From the NCBI GenBank assembly GCA_045632125.1, contig JAZQWC010000008.1, positions 36,052 to 100,051 on the forward strand: a DNA stretch of 64,000 bases, written 5' to 3'. Below the pieces are notes generated by a model, which saw only the letters and a program-made list of their open reading frames with translations, had not been told where the DNA came from and ran no database searches. Of this stretch, positions 50,013 through 58,218 are shown in pieces. Source of the stretch: CALWPV01 sp045632125. Its GTDB lineage: Bacteria > Bacillota > Clostridia > Lachnospirales > Bianqueaceae. Every line of letters starts with the position of its first letter. Within the stretch, counting starts at the first letter, position 1. The position numbers and the translations under genes were made by a program.

Positions 50013-50768
50013 ATGACGGAGCAGGAACAACTGGTACTGGCGCTAGATCGTGCCAGAATACGTCTACGTCAAGGAATCGGAACACAAAGTGAGCGGCTAA
50101 TACACAGTACTCTAAAGTATTATTTGGAACCGGATGAAAGTTGTCATGAAATTAAAATTGGGTCATATGTGGCGGATATCTTTCGAAAGGATACAGGGCA
50201 AATTATTGAGATTCAAACAAAAGGGTTTGACAAACTGCGCAATAAACTGGAGGCTTTTTTAAAGGAGTATTCAGTGACAGTAGTGCACCCAATTGTAAGG
50301 CACAAGTATTTGCATTGGGTAGATCCGGAAACGGGAGAGATTGTATCAAAAAGACGTTCACCGAAGATAGGACGGCCTACGGATATTTTGCCGGAAATAT
50401 ATCGGTTGCCAGCATTTCAAAATCATCCGAATTTAAGTTTTGTAGCATTAATGATGGATATGGAAGAATATCGGTTGCTGGATGGTTGGAATAAAGACAA
50501 AAAGCGTGGATCTCACCGAATGGAGCGATATCCCATTGCAATCGAATCGATGGTAAAGCTTCAAACGTCGTCGGACTTTGCAGCTTTGCTGCCGGAACTT
50601 CCAGAGGTATTTACACGAAAGAATTTAGCGTCTGCGATTCGAATGTCGGCAACTACTACAGCCTATGCTGTGCGTGTATGGGAGCGGGCAGGTAGTATTT
50701 TGCAAGTAGGAAAAAGTGGACGTCAATTTACATACAAAAGGAGTATAGAAGATGTATACAGATCATAA
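50013..50768 (+). CDS. conserved protein with PD-(D/E)XK-like N-terminal domain
   Basis: 251 residues. The N-terminal half has a nuclease-like core: TQSERLIHSTLKYYLEPDES, HEIKIGSYVADIFRKDTGQI with Asp, then IEIQTKGFDKLRNKLEAFL (E-x-Q replacing the usual E-x-K). The second part contains TVVHPIVRHKYLHWVDPETG, RRSPKIGRPTDILPEIYRL and EYRLLDGWNKDKKRGSHRME, and ends in a winged-helix-like region (RKNLASAIRMSATTTAYAVR). I recall this type as common in gut Clostridia but without assigned function. AGAGGAG precedes the ATG. It overlaps pncB by 17 bp. Confidence 0.72.
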   Translation: MTEQEQLVLALDRARIRLRQGIGTQSERLIHSTLKYYLEPDESCHEIKIGSYVADIFRKDTGQIIEIQTKGFDKLRNKLEAFLKEYSVTVVHPIVRHKYLHWVDPETGEIVSKRRSPKIGRPTDILPEIYRLPAFQNHPNLSFVALMMDMEEYRLLDGWNKDKKRGSHRMERYPIAIESMVKLQTSSDFAALLPELPEVFTRKNLASAIRMSATTTAYAVRVWERAGSILQVGKSGRQFTYKRSIEDVYRS

Positions 50769-52212
50769 TTTGACGATGTTGACAGATTTATATCAGTTGA
50801 CAATGATGCAGGGCTATTACAAATATGGAAAAACAGATAAGGTTTCTGTGTTTGATTTGTTTTTCCGCGAGAATCCTTTCCATGCGGCATTTTCTGTAAC
50901 AGCTGGCTTGGATCAATTGATCGAATATATTAAAAATCTGCATTTTAGCTATGAGGATATTGCGTATTTGGAGAGCACCGGGATTTTTGATGAAGACTTT
51001 TTGAAGTACTTGCGGGGCTTCCGCTTTACCGGAGAGATCTACGCCATTCCGGAGGGAAGCGTGGTGTTTCCCGGGGAGCCGTTGGTGCGTGTGAAAGCTC
51101 CTTTGATTGAGGCTCAGTTGATTGAAACGACCATGTTATGTTTGATCAATCACCAGAGTTTGATTGCGACGAAAGCAGTGCGAGTTAATTGGGCTGCGAA
51201 AGGGGATCCGGTTATGGAGTTTGGTCTTCGCAGAGCGCAGGGACCGGATGCCGGAACGTTGGGTGCCCGTGCCGCTGTAATTGGTGGCTGCATTGGAACC
51301 TCAAATGTTTTATGCGCGCAGAAATTTGGCGTATCTCCGCGAGGAACTCATGCTCACAGCTGGGTTATGAGTTTTGATAGTGAAATTGAGGCATTTCGTG
51401 CATACGCTAAATTGTTTCCGGATATGTGCATTTTGTTGGTGGATACTTATGACACATTGGGATCAGGTGTACCGAATGCAATTAAAGTTTTCCAGGAGAT
51501 GAAAGAGACAGGCGTGCAGTCCAAAATGTATGGAATTCGTTTGGATAGCGGCGACTTGGCATATTTATCTAAAGAAGCCAAAAAGATGCTGGATGAAGCA
51601 GGATTTGAAGATGCTATTATTTCGGCGTCCAGCGATTTGGATGAATTTTTGATTCGTGATTTGAAGCTTCAAGGTTCGAAAATCAGCTTGTGGGGTGTAG
51701 GAACCAAGTTGATTACTGCCCAGGATAATCCTTCCTTTGGCGGCGTATATAAATTGGCGGCAGAGGAAACCGAAGGTGGAAAGTTAAAGGCAAAAATTAA
51801 ACTTTCTGATAATCCTGCTAAAGTAACGAATCCCGGATATAAAAAGGTGCTTCGTATTTACGATAAGGCTACCGGTATGATGAAAGCGGATTTGATTGCC
51901 TTGGAAGATGAAGTTTATAATGAAAATGAAGAGTTGACTATTTTTGATCCAAACAATACGTGGAAACGAATGACGTTTAAACCGGGCACATATACGCTTC
52001 GAGAAATGCTGGTTCCGATTTTCATCGATGGAAAATGCGTTTATAACAGCCCGAATGTAAATCAAATTCGTGATTACTGTAAAACTGAGGTCGAAAAGCT
52101 ATGGCCTGAGAGCCGTCGTTTGGTGAACGCTCAAACGATTCCGGTGGATCTGTCTCAGCGTTTATATGATTTGAAGCAAGAAATGCTTCAGCAGTACGGA
52201 AAAGAAAGATAA
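50752..52212 (+). CDS. pncB: nicotinate phosphoribosyltransferase
   Basis: 486 residues, full length. The family motifs are LTDLYQLTMMQGYYKYGKTD, MEFGLRRAQGPDAGTLGARA (catalytic and PRPP-contact region), GTHAHSWVMSFDSEIEAF and YGIRLDSGDLAYLSKEAKKM. It makes nicotinate mononucleotide from nicotinate and PRPP for NAD salvage. AAAGGAG sits within the preceding gene and is 7-8 nt from the ATG, so translation is coupled. A strong terminator follows. Confidence 0.95.
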   Translation: MYTDHNLTMLTDLYQLTMMQGYYKYGKTDKVSVFDLFFRENPFHAAFSVTAGLDQLIEYIKNLHFSYEDIAYLESTGIFDEDFLKYLRGFRFTGEIYAIPEGSVVFPGEPLVRVKAPLIEAQLIETTMLCLINHQSLIATKAVRVNWAAKGDPVMEFGLRRAQGPDAGTLGARAAVIGGCIGTSNVLCAQKFGVSPRGTHAHSWVMSFDSEIEAFRAYAKLFPDMCILLVDTYDTLGSGVPNAIKVFQEMKETGVQSKMYGIRLDSGDLAYLSKEAKKMLDEAGFEDAIISASSDLDEFLIRDLKLQGSKISLWGVGTKLITAQDNPSFGGVYKLAAEETEGGKLKAKIKLSDNPAKVTNPGYKKVLRIYDKATGMMKADLIALEDEVYNENEELTIFDPNNTWKRMTFKPGTYTLREMLVPIFIDGKCVYNSPNVNQIRDYCKTEVEKLWPESRRLVNAQTIPVDLSQRLYDLKQEMLQQYGKER

Positions 52213-52217
52213 CAATA

Positions 52218-52267
52218 AAATCCGATTGGAACGAGACCTTTTAAAAGAGCAAGTTCCAATCGGATTT
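52218..52267. terminator. terminator after pncB, bidirectional
   Basis: AAATCCGATTGGAAC and GTTCCAATCGGATTT form a perfect 15-bp stem with a 20-nt loop, between convergent genes. Confidence 0.88.
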
Positions 52268-52269
52268 AT

Positions 52270-53331
52270 TTATTTGCAATATAAATTTAGATCCCAACAG
52301 GGAAGACAGGGATGCCTGCGCATGTAAATTTTGTAATCAGGCTGCAGTTCATGAATCAGCAAGGGGAGCTGATATAAATCTTCACTGCGATGATAACAGG
52401 CAATGTTTAATTTAGGTTTATATGTTTGTAGCGTATATACGCTGCCTCGAAGGGCTGCCGCTTCTGAACCTTCAACATCCATTTTTATATAAGAAAAGGG
52501 TGTATGCAATTCATCGATGGCTACCATTTGAATTGGTGTATCACCGCCTCGGTTTGTGCCGCGTCCACGACCGATTTTCATATACGCTATTTCGTTTTGA
52601 TCCGATACGCCATAGGGTAGAGCCGTCGTATTTTCTAACGATGACGTATACGCTGCGAGTTTTTTGTACGTGCGCGGATCAGGCTCTAAGGCAGTGATGG
52701 AAGTATATTTTCCGCCGCTGGCGGAAAGAAATTCAGCGACAGTGTCACCTCGATAGGCCCCAAGATCCAAATAGCGTTCAGTGGATCCCATAGGGATCAA
52801 TCGATCAAATACCTCATCTTTTGAGGAAGTAGCCTGCAATAAAGGATCAAGTTTGCCGGTAAGCTTATATTCAATGACAGAACGAAAAACCTGACGGGAG
52901 GTATCATCGGCAAGAAGTGTGTACGTCTTTTTTAATTCATCGGCATGTTGGCGTACAAAAGAAAGGTCAAACAATTGATTACCGTAAACAGGAACATCTG
53001 GAATGTAAAGGGGATGACGTTGATCCATTTGACGTACACGTTCCAGTATTTCCGGTAGGTGTGAACCAAAAGCTACGACTATAATAAAATCTGAATATTG
53101 TTCTTCAAGTGCAGATAGAGTTGTGACTTGTCGACCGCGAAACATCTGACTGCGATAAAAGTCATCACTGACAAAAATGGCAGTCAGGGGAATGTCCAAT
53201 GTTTCCATGACGTTGATGATTTTATCGGCACCATCGCCGGTGCCATACATAACAATGGGAAGGTCTGTGTGAGCTAGAGTATCCCAAACAGTGTGTACGT
53301 CATGAGGGGCATCAAAAAGATGAGAAAGCAT
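52270..53331 (-). CDS. FkbM family methyltransferase
   Basis: 353 residues from ATG 53331 (GAAAGG 9 nt upstream; an ATG 63 nt earlier lies in the divergent promoter region). The N-terminal ~120 residues form a Rossmann-like domain (PIVMYGTGDGADKIINVMET) of the kind that precedes many FkbM domains. The methyltransferase follows with ERYLDLGAYRGDTVAEFLSA (SAM loop), ITALEPDPRTYKKLAAY and FSYIKMDVEGSEAAALRGSV, the FkbM signature. It ends in Cys-containing HPCLPCWDLNLYCK. These enzymes usually O-methylate sugars of surface polysaccharides, but no glycan cluster is nearby. Confidence 0.87.
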   Translation of the reverse strand: MLSHLFDAPHDVHTVWDTLAHTDLPIVMYGTGDGADKIINVMETLDIPLTAIFVSDDFYRSQMFRGRQVTTLSALEEQYSDFIIVVAFGSHLPEILERVRQMDQRHPLYIPDVPVYGNQLFDLSFVRQHADELKKTYTLLADDTSRQVFRSVIEYKLTGKLDPLLQATSSKDEVFDRLIPMGSTERYLDLGAYRGDTVAEFLSASGGKYTSITALEPDPRTYKKLAAYTSSLENTTALPYGVSDQNEIAYMKIGRGRGTNRGGDTPIQMVAIDELHTPFSYIKMDVEGSEAAALRGSVYTLQTYKPKLNIACYHRSEDLYQLPLLIHELQPDYKIYMRRHPCLPCWDLNLYCK

Positions 53332-53422
53332 AAAAATAAACCTTTCTTTCAAAAATAAAGTATGATATACTATACATGGCTTCAAATGAAGCATATTGAC
53401 AGGATTGAAAAGGAGAAATCAA

Positions 53423-53716
53423 ATGAGCGATCAGGAAAGAGAAGAGATGAGCATCATTGCGCTGACCGATGAGCAGGGTAATGAGGTTGAATTCGAATTA
53501 TTAGATGTTGTTCCTTATAATGGTCAGGAATATCTTGCTATTATTCCCTTGGTAGAAGATGAAGAAGAGAGCCAGATGGTACAGCTGTACCGCATCGTTC
53601 CCGATGAGGATGGCGAGTCTGAAACCTACATGGGTATTGAAAGCGAAGAGGAACTGGACGCTGTTTACGACGAGTTCCAGAAGCGCAACGCTGAACTGTT
53701 TAACTTCGAAGACTAA
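53423..53716 (+). CDS. DUF1292 family acidic protein
   Basis: 97 residues, very acidic. MSDQEREEMSIIALTDEQGN followed by EVEFELLDVVPYNGQEYLAI matches the DUF1292 (YrzB) beta-rich core; ESEEELDAVYDEFQKRNAEL is the conserved C-terminal helix. AAAAGGAGAAATCAA places the site 8 nt before ATG 53423; an earlier ATG lies before the site. The family is widespread in Firmicutes, often next to mltG, yrrL or ruvX genes, but not here. Function unknown. Confidence 0.88.
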   Translation: MSDQEREEMSIIALTDEQGNEVEFELLDVVPYNGQEYLAIIPLVEDEEESQMVQLYRIVPDEDGESETYMGIESEEELDAVYDEFQKRNAELFNFED

Positions 53717-53724
53717 TTCAACTG

Positions 53725-53759
53725 AAAGCTCTTGCCGGAAAAAAGGCGAGAGCTTTTTT
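53725..53759 (+). terminator. terminator of the DUF1292 gene
   Basis: AAAGCTCTTGCC pairs with GGCGAGAGCTTT (one mismatch) over a short loop, then a T-tract. Confidence 0.87.
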
Positions 53760-53844
53760 CTTGTCTTATATGCAGTGAGAAAAGAAATTGAATCCAAGAG
53801 GTCCGTCCCTATCTCACTATAGTTACATATTATCAATTTATTGT

Positions 53845-53884
53845 ATGCACGTCAAGTTAATACATAAAATGGAATGACGTGCAT
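53845..53884. repeat. inverted pair of the dispersed 9-mer upstream of the Ogt-HAD gene
   Basis: ATGCACGTCA (53845-53854) and TGACGTGCAT (53875-53884) are perfect inverted copies separated by 20 bp in the 5' region of the gene. TTGTAT (53842-53847) and TAAAAT (about 53866) could be weak promoter boxes around the first copy. The stretch 53717-53899 also contains the 11-mer AGGTCCGTCCC at 53799-53809. Confidence 0.65.
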
Positions 53885-53899
53885 GAAGAGGATATGATA

Positions 53900-55063
53900 A
53901 TGTATTACGGTACTTTTTGTAATACTCCAATCGGGCGTCTAGCTATTATTTGTACAGAAACAGCGCTACATGCCATTGATCAAATGGACGAATTGCCTTG
54001 CTGCGATGAAAAAATCCCGATTGTGGAGGAAGTAGAACGGCAGATTATTGAATATTTTTCCGGCGTACGCCGGAAGTTGGACGTACCAATTGACGCATCA
54101 CTGGGAACTGCATTTCAACGAGAGGTGTGGCAAGCTGTGATGCGTATTCCCTACGGACAAACCAGAAGTTATGGAGAGGTGGCCGCCATGATTGGCAGAA
54201 CGAAGGCGGCGAGGGCTGTGGGAAGAGCAATGGCGTGCACGCCAGTTCCAATCGTGGTACCCTGTCATCGTGTGGTAGCCTCGAAGGGATTTGGCGGATA
54301 TGGTGGAAATTTACAAGTAAAGGAGTATATGATAGCGATGGAAAAAGATTTGTGCAGACGAGAACTGGGAAAGGTGTACGTTTTATTTGATTTAGATGGA
54401 ACTTTGACGGATCCGAAGGAGGGAATTACAAAATGCGTACAATATGCATTGGCGGATTTTGGAATTATTGAACCTGATTTAGAAGCCTTGACCTGTTTTA
54501 TTGGACCGCCTTTGCTGCAGTCTTTTAGAGAATATTATGGTTTTGATGAAAAAGAGGCAGAACGGGCTGTGGCAAAATATCGTGAACGCTTTTCTACCAT
54601 TGGTTTATTTGAAAACAGTGTGTTTGATGGCGTGCATGAAATGCTGGAGAAATTGAGAGAGCAAGGAAAAGTAATTTGTCTTGCCACATCAAAGCCGGAA
54701 GTGTACGCCAAAAAAATTATTGAAAAATATGGTATATACAAATATTTCGATATTATTGTGGGAAGTGAATTAGATGGACGCCGCACGAACAAGGCCGAAG
54801 TGATTGAAGAGGTACTGCGTCAGGCAGCAGTAAAAGCAGAAAACGATGCAGCTGCCGTACATGCTAATCCTGTTGACGATATTAGGGAAAAAGCAATTAT
54901 GGTGGGTGACCGTCATCATGATATTGATGGGGCAAAAGCGTGCAGAATGGAAAGTGTAGGTGTACGTTTTGGCTATGCAGAAGAGGATGAACTAGAAAAA
55001 GCCGGTGCAACGTATGTTGTGGATACAGTAAAAGAACTTTCGGAGCTGCTACAAAAATTATAA
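53900..55063 (+). CDS. fusion of O6-methylguanine-DNA methyltransferase and HAD phosphatase
   Basis: 387 residues in two parts. Residues 1-~150 are an Ogt/MGMT domain: TAFQREVWQAVMRIPYGQTR, then VPIVVPCHRVVASKGFGGYG with the acceptor Cys in PCHR. Residues ~160-387 are a HAD hydrolase of the phosphoglycolate-phosphatase type: VYVLFDLDGTLTDPKEGITK (nucleophile Asp), ICLATSKPEVYAKKIIEKYG, and AIMVGDRHHDIDGAKACRME. The start chosen is ATG 53900, 9 nt after AGAGG; GTG 53879 would overlap the 9-mer. An internal AAAGGAG before ATG 54331 might allow separate HAD synthesis. DNA repair plus metabolite repair in one chain is unusual. Confidence 0.85.
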   Translation: MYYGTFCNTPIGRLAIICTETALHAIDQMDELPCCDEKIPIVEEVERQIIEYFSGVRRKLDVPIDASLGTAFQREVWQAVMRIPYGQTRSYGEVAAMIGRTKAARAVGRAMACTPVPIVVPCHRVVASKGFGGYGGNLQVKEYMIAMEKDLCRRELGKVYVLFDLDGTLTDPKEGITKCVQYALADFGIIEPDLEALTCFIGPPLLQSFREYYGFDEKEAERAVAKYRERFSTIGLFENSVFDGVHEMLEKLREQGKVICLATSKPEVYAKKIIEKYGIYKYFDIIVGSELDGRRTNKAEVIEEVLRQAAVKAENDAAAVHANPVDDIREKAIMVGDRHHDIDGAKACRMESVGVRFGYAEEDELEKAGATYVVDTVKELSELLQKL

Positions 55064-55226
55064 AGAAAATTGCAAGACTTTTACAAATTGTTCAAAGTTT
55101 CTACGTTAGGATTTCACATTCAGAGTATAGGATAAGAATGGAAGGGAATTTTCTTAATAGATGGCGTAATCATGGATATATTTGATGTACGTCAAGGAAA
55201 ATTTCAAAAGGAGGAAACGTAGAAAA

Positions 55227-57089
55227 ATGCAGGAAATTAAAAATCCTAAGAAACCATTTATTTATTATTTGGTCATCGTAATGGCAGTTATGATGCTGCT
55301 GAATACACTTGTATTTCCTAATTTGCTATCGCCCGAATTCAAAGAAGTGGATTATGGTGAATTTTTAAAGATGGCGAAGGAAGGTGAACTGGGAGAAGTA
55401 CAGGTAACGGATACAGAGATCGTATTCTCTGACAATAAGGATCCGGTGGGCTATTATACTACAGGACGTATGGAAGATCCGTTTTTGGTGGATCGACTGG
55501 AACAAGCAGGTATCACAACATATGGTGCACCTATTGTGGAAGAAATGTCCCCGATTCTCAGCTTTTTGTTGACCTGGATACTGCCCATGGTCATGTTTGT
55601 TGTGATCGGTCAGTTGCTGATGCGCTTTGTCATGAAAAAAATGGGACCCGGTGGTATGGGCGGCGGCGGTGACTTTATGTCGTTTGGAAAAAGCAACGCC
55701 AAAGTATACGTTCAGTCTACCGATGGTATACGTTTTAAAGATGTGGCGGGAGAAGATGAAGCTAAGGAACTGCTTACCGAGATTGTCGATTATTTGCATA
55801 ATCCGGGAAGATATGCAGAAATTGGTGCCCAGATTCCGAAAGGAGCGCTACTGGTAGGTCCTCCCGGAACGGGTAAAACGTTGTTGGCTAAGGCTGTTGC
55901 CGGAGAAGCAAACGTGCCTTTCTTTTCCATTTCCGGCTCGGAATTTGTAGAGATGTTCGTGGGCATGGGTGCAGCGAAAGTGCGTGACCTATTCAAACAG
56001 GCTAATGAAAAAGCTCCGTGTATTGTTTTTATCGATGAGATCGATACCATTGGTAAAAAACGTGATACAGCAGCCAATATCGGCGGTAACGATGAACGCG
56101 AACAAACATTGAATCAGCTTCTGACGGAGATGGATGGTTTCAACGCCAGCAAAGGTGTCATTATTCTAGCGGCGACCAACCGACCTGACTCGCTTGACCC
56201 GGCTCTTTTGCGCCCTGGGCGCTTTGACCGTCGTATTCCGGTTGAGCTGCCAGATTTGGCAGGTCGCGAGGCGATTTTAAAAGTGCACGCCAAAAAGGTG
56301 AAGGTAGCTGACAGAGTGGACTTCGGAGCTATCGCTAAAATGGCAGCAGGTGCTTCGGGTGCGGAACTGGCCAACATGGTCAATGAAGCAGCGCTGCGGG
56401 CAGTGCGAGCCGGACGTAAATTTGTGACGCAGTCGGACTTGGAAGAAAGCGTAGAAGTCGTGATTGCCGGATATCAGAAGAAGAATGCGATTTTGTCGGA
56501 TCACGAAAAAATGGTAGTCGCTTATCATGAAATTGGTCATGCTTTGGTGGCAGCTCTTCAAAGTCATTCGGCACCGGTAACCAAAATCACCATCATTCCG
56601 CGTACATCGGGGGCGTTAGGCTATACAATGCAGGTGGAGCAGGATGATCATAACCTGATGTCTAAAGAAGAAATCGAAAACAAGATTGCGACGTACACCG
56701 GCGGACGCGTAGCAGAAGCGTTGATGTTTCATAATGTGACCACCGGAGCGGCTAATGACATTGAAATGGCTACTAAATTGGCGCGCGCGATGGTGACACG
56801 ATTTGGTATGACTGATGAATTTGGCATGGTAGCTTTGGAGACTATGAGCAACCAGTATTTGGGCGGAGATGCGTCACTGGCCTGCTCACCTGAGATTGCC
56901 GCAGAAGTGGATCGAAAGGTGATTGCTGTGGTGAAGGAGCAGTATGCGAAAGCGGAAAATTTACTGCGGACTCATATGAAAGAACTCAATTCACTGGCAC
57001 AGTATTTGTACCAATATGAAACCATTACAGGCGACGAGTTTATGGACGTCCTAAAAGATAGTTTAAATCCGACAGAGTCTCAAATATAA
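55227..57089 (+). CDS. ftsH: ATP-dependent zinc metalloprotease FtsH
   Basis: 620 residues. Two N-terminal transmembrane helices (about 12-32 and 110-130) flank a small external domain. The AAA module has GPPGTGKT (Walker A, about 208-215), CIVFIDEIDTIGKKRD (Walker B) and NRPDSLDPALLRPGRFDR (SRH). The protease site is VVAYHEIGHALV, with HEIGH in place of the commoner HEAGH; this variant is frequent in Clostridia. FtsH degrades membrane and regulatory proteins. AAAGGAGG lies 12 nt before ATG 55227. No clear promoter in 55064-55226, but one 9-mer copy occurs at 55186. Confidence 0.95.
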   Translation: MQEIKNPKKPFIYYLVIVMAVMMLLNTLVFPNLLSPEFKEVDYGEFLKMAKEGELGEVQVTDTEIVFSDNKDPVGYYTTGRMEDPFLVDRLEQAGITTYGAPIVEEMSPILSFLLTWILPMVMFVVIGQLLMRFVMKKMGPGGMGGGGDFMSFGKSNAKVYVQSTDGIRFKDVAGEDEAKELLTEIVDYLHNPGRYAEIGAQIPKGALLVGPPGTGKTLLAKAVAGEANVPFFSISGSEFVEMFVGMGAAKVRDLFKQANEKAPCIVFIDEIDTIGKKRDTAANIGGNDEREQTLNQLLTEMDGFNASKGVIILAATNRPDSLDPALLRPGRFDRRIPVELPDLAGREAILKVHAKKVKVADRVDFGAIAKMAAGASGAELANMVNEAALRAVRAGRKFVTQSDLEESVEVVIAGYQKKNAILSDHEKMVVAYHEIGHALVAALQSHSAPVTKITIIPRTSGALGYTMQVEQDDHNLMSKEEIENKIATYTGGRVAEALMFHNVTTGAANDIEMATKLARAMVTRFGMTDEFGMVALETMSNQYLGGDASLACSPEIAAEVDRKVIAVVKEQYAKAENLLRTHMKELNSLAQYLYQYETITGDEFMDVLKDSLNPTESQI

Positions 57090-57126
57090 TTTCAAGGGTC
57101 ACGAAATTTTACGGTGACTTTTGAAA
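57090..57126 (+). terminator. hairpin after ftsH
   Basis: TTTCAAGGGTCAC pairs with GTGAC-TTTTGAAA. The T-tract is short, so efficiency is doubtful. Confidence 0.55.
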
Positions 57127-57133
57127 TAATGAC

Positions 57134-57162
57134 TTGCAAAAACACAAATCAAAGTGTAATAT
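57134..57162 (+). promoter_or_regulatory. sigma-A promoter of the DegV gene
   Basis: TTGCAA (57134-57139), 17-bp spacer, TAATAT (57157-57162). Confidence 0.65.
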
Positions 57163-57239
57163 TACAATAATTGAGCTAAAACTGACAAAGCATTTTTGCC
57201 TAAAAGATCAGCATCTGAAAGGCAAGGGGAGGAAATGAA

Positions 57240-58082
57240 ATGTCAATTATAATTACAGGTGATTCTACCATTGATCTGTCGCCGGAGCTGAAGCAGCAAT
57301 ATGGCGTGCAGACTGTTCCGCTTTATGTGAATATGGGCGATCAGTCCTATCGCGATGGCGTGGACATGCAGCCCGATGATATTTATGCATATGTGGCTAA
57401 AACCGGGCAGTTGCCGAAAACCTCGGCTCCCAGTATTCAGGATTACATCGACTTCTTCGGTGCTATGCGTCAAAAATACGATGAAGTGGTCCACTTTAAT
57501 CTTAGCAGTGAACTGTCGGTATCCCATCAAAATGCCCGCCTGGCGGCGGAAGAATACGACGGCGTACATGTAATCGACTCACGCAACCTGTCAACGGGTA
57601 CAGGACTTCTGGTGCTGGAGGCCTGCGATCGGGCGATGGCCGGCATGGATGCGGAGAATATTTGCCGTGAGATTCAGGAACTGATTCCCAAGGTCGAAGC
57701 CAGCTTTATTCTGAACCGGCTTGACTTTTTGGCTAAAGGCGGCCGTTGTTCGTCGTTGGTGGCGCTGGGCGCCAATGTGCTGAAACTGCGTCCCGTGATT
57801 ATGGTGCAGGATGGTAAGATGGATGTGGCCAAAAAGTATCGCGGTACCTACGATAAGTGCGTGGAAAAATATGTGGAAGGGCAGTTAGCTGGTCGTAGCG
57901 ACATCCGTGGCAACCGTATTTTTATTACCCATACTAAATGTCGCCCTGAGACTATTGAACTGGTGAAGGCGAAAGTGGCAGAACTTCAACAGTTTGACGA
58001 GGTATTGGAGACTACTGCCGGCGGTACGATTACCAATCATTGCGGCGAAGAGACGCTGGGCGTTTTGTTCATCCGCAAGTAA
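57240..58082 (+). CDS. DegV family fatty-acid-binding protein
   Basis: 280 residues. The N-terminal IIITGDSTIDLSPELKQQYG and VQTVPLYVNMGDQSYRDGVD, PKTSAPSIQDYIDFF, HFNLSSELSVSHQNARLA and ASFILNRLDFLAKGGRCSSL are the characteristic DegV/FakB segments (Thr/Ser and Arg contacts to the fatty-acid carboxylate). FakB proteins present fatty acids to the kinase FakA; no fakA is adjacent. GGGGAGGAAATGAA precedes the ATG. An attenuator-like terminator follows. Confidence 0.93.
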   Translation: MSIIITGDSTIDLSPELKQQYGVQTVPLYVNMGDQSYRDGVDMQPDDIYAYVAKTGQLPKTSAPSIQDYIDFFGAMRQKYDEVVHFNLSSELSVSHQNARLAAEEYDGVHVIDSRNLSTGTGLLVLEACDRAMAGMDAENICREIQELIPKVEASFILNRLDFLAKGGRCSSLVALGANVLKLRPVIMVQDGKMDVAKKYRGTYDKCVEKYVEGQLAGRSDIRGNRIFITHTKCRPETIELVKAKVAELQQFDEVLETTAGGTITNHCGEETLGVLFIRK

Positions 58083-58101
58083 AAGTTCAATGAATATTGT
58101 G

Positions 58102-58130
58102 TTGCCTGACCGAAACGGCAATGCTATAAT
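58102..58130 (+). promoter_or_regulatory. sigma-A promoter of the SLC13-type transporter gene
   Basis: TTGCCT (58102-58107), 17-bp spacer, TATAAT (58125-58130). It is followed at once by a terminator hairpin. Confidence 0.75.
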
Positions 58131-58175
58131 AAATGCAGTACAAATGTGGCGTGCACAACTGTACTGCATTTTTTA
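58131..58175 (+). terminator. terminator hairpin, possibly an attenuator
   Basis: AAATGCAGTAC pairs with GTACTGCATTT and a T-tract follows. It may end degV transcription, but it lies directly downstream of the 58102 promoter, so it could attenuate the transporter gene. A dispersed 9-mer copy, TGGCGTGCA (58147-58155), occupies the loop. Confidence 0.82.
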
Positions 58176-58218
58176 TTGTGAAAGGTCCGTCCCGCCGGGG
58201 CGGAAACGGCTGATACAA

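Noticed and set aside
53879..53899. GTG start of the Ogt-HAD gene at 53879
   Set aside because: No ribosome binding site; the codons overlap the inverted 9-mer pair, while AGAGG precedes ATG 53900 at a good distance.
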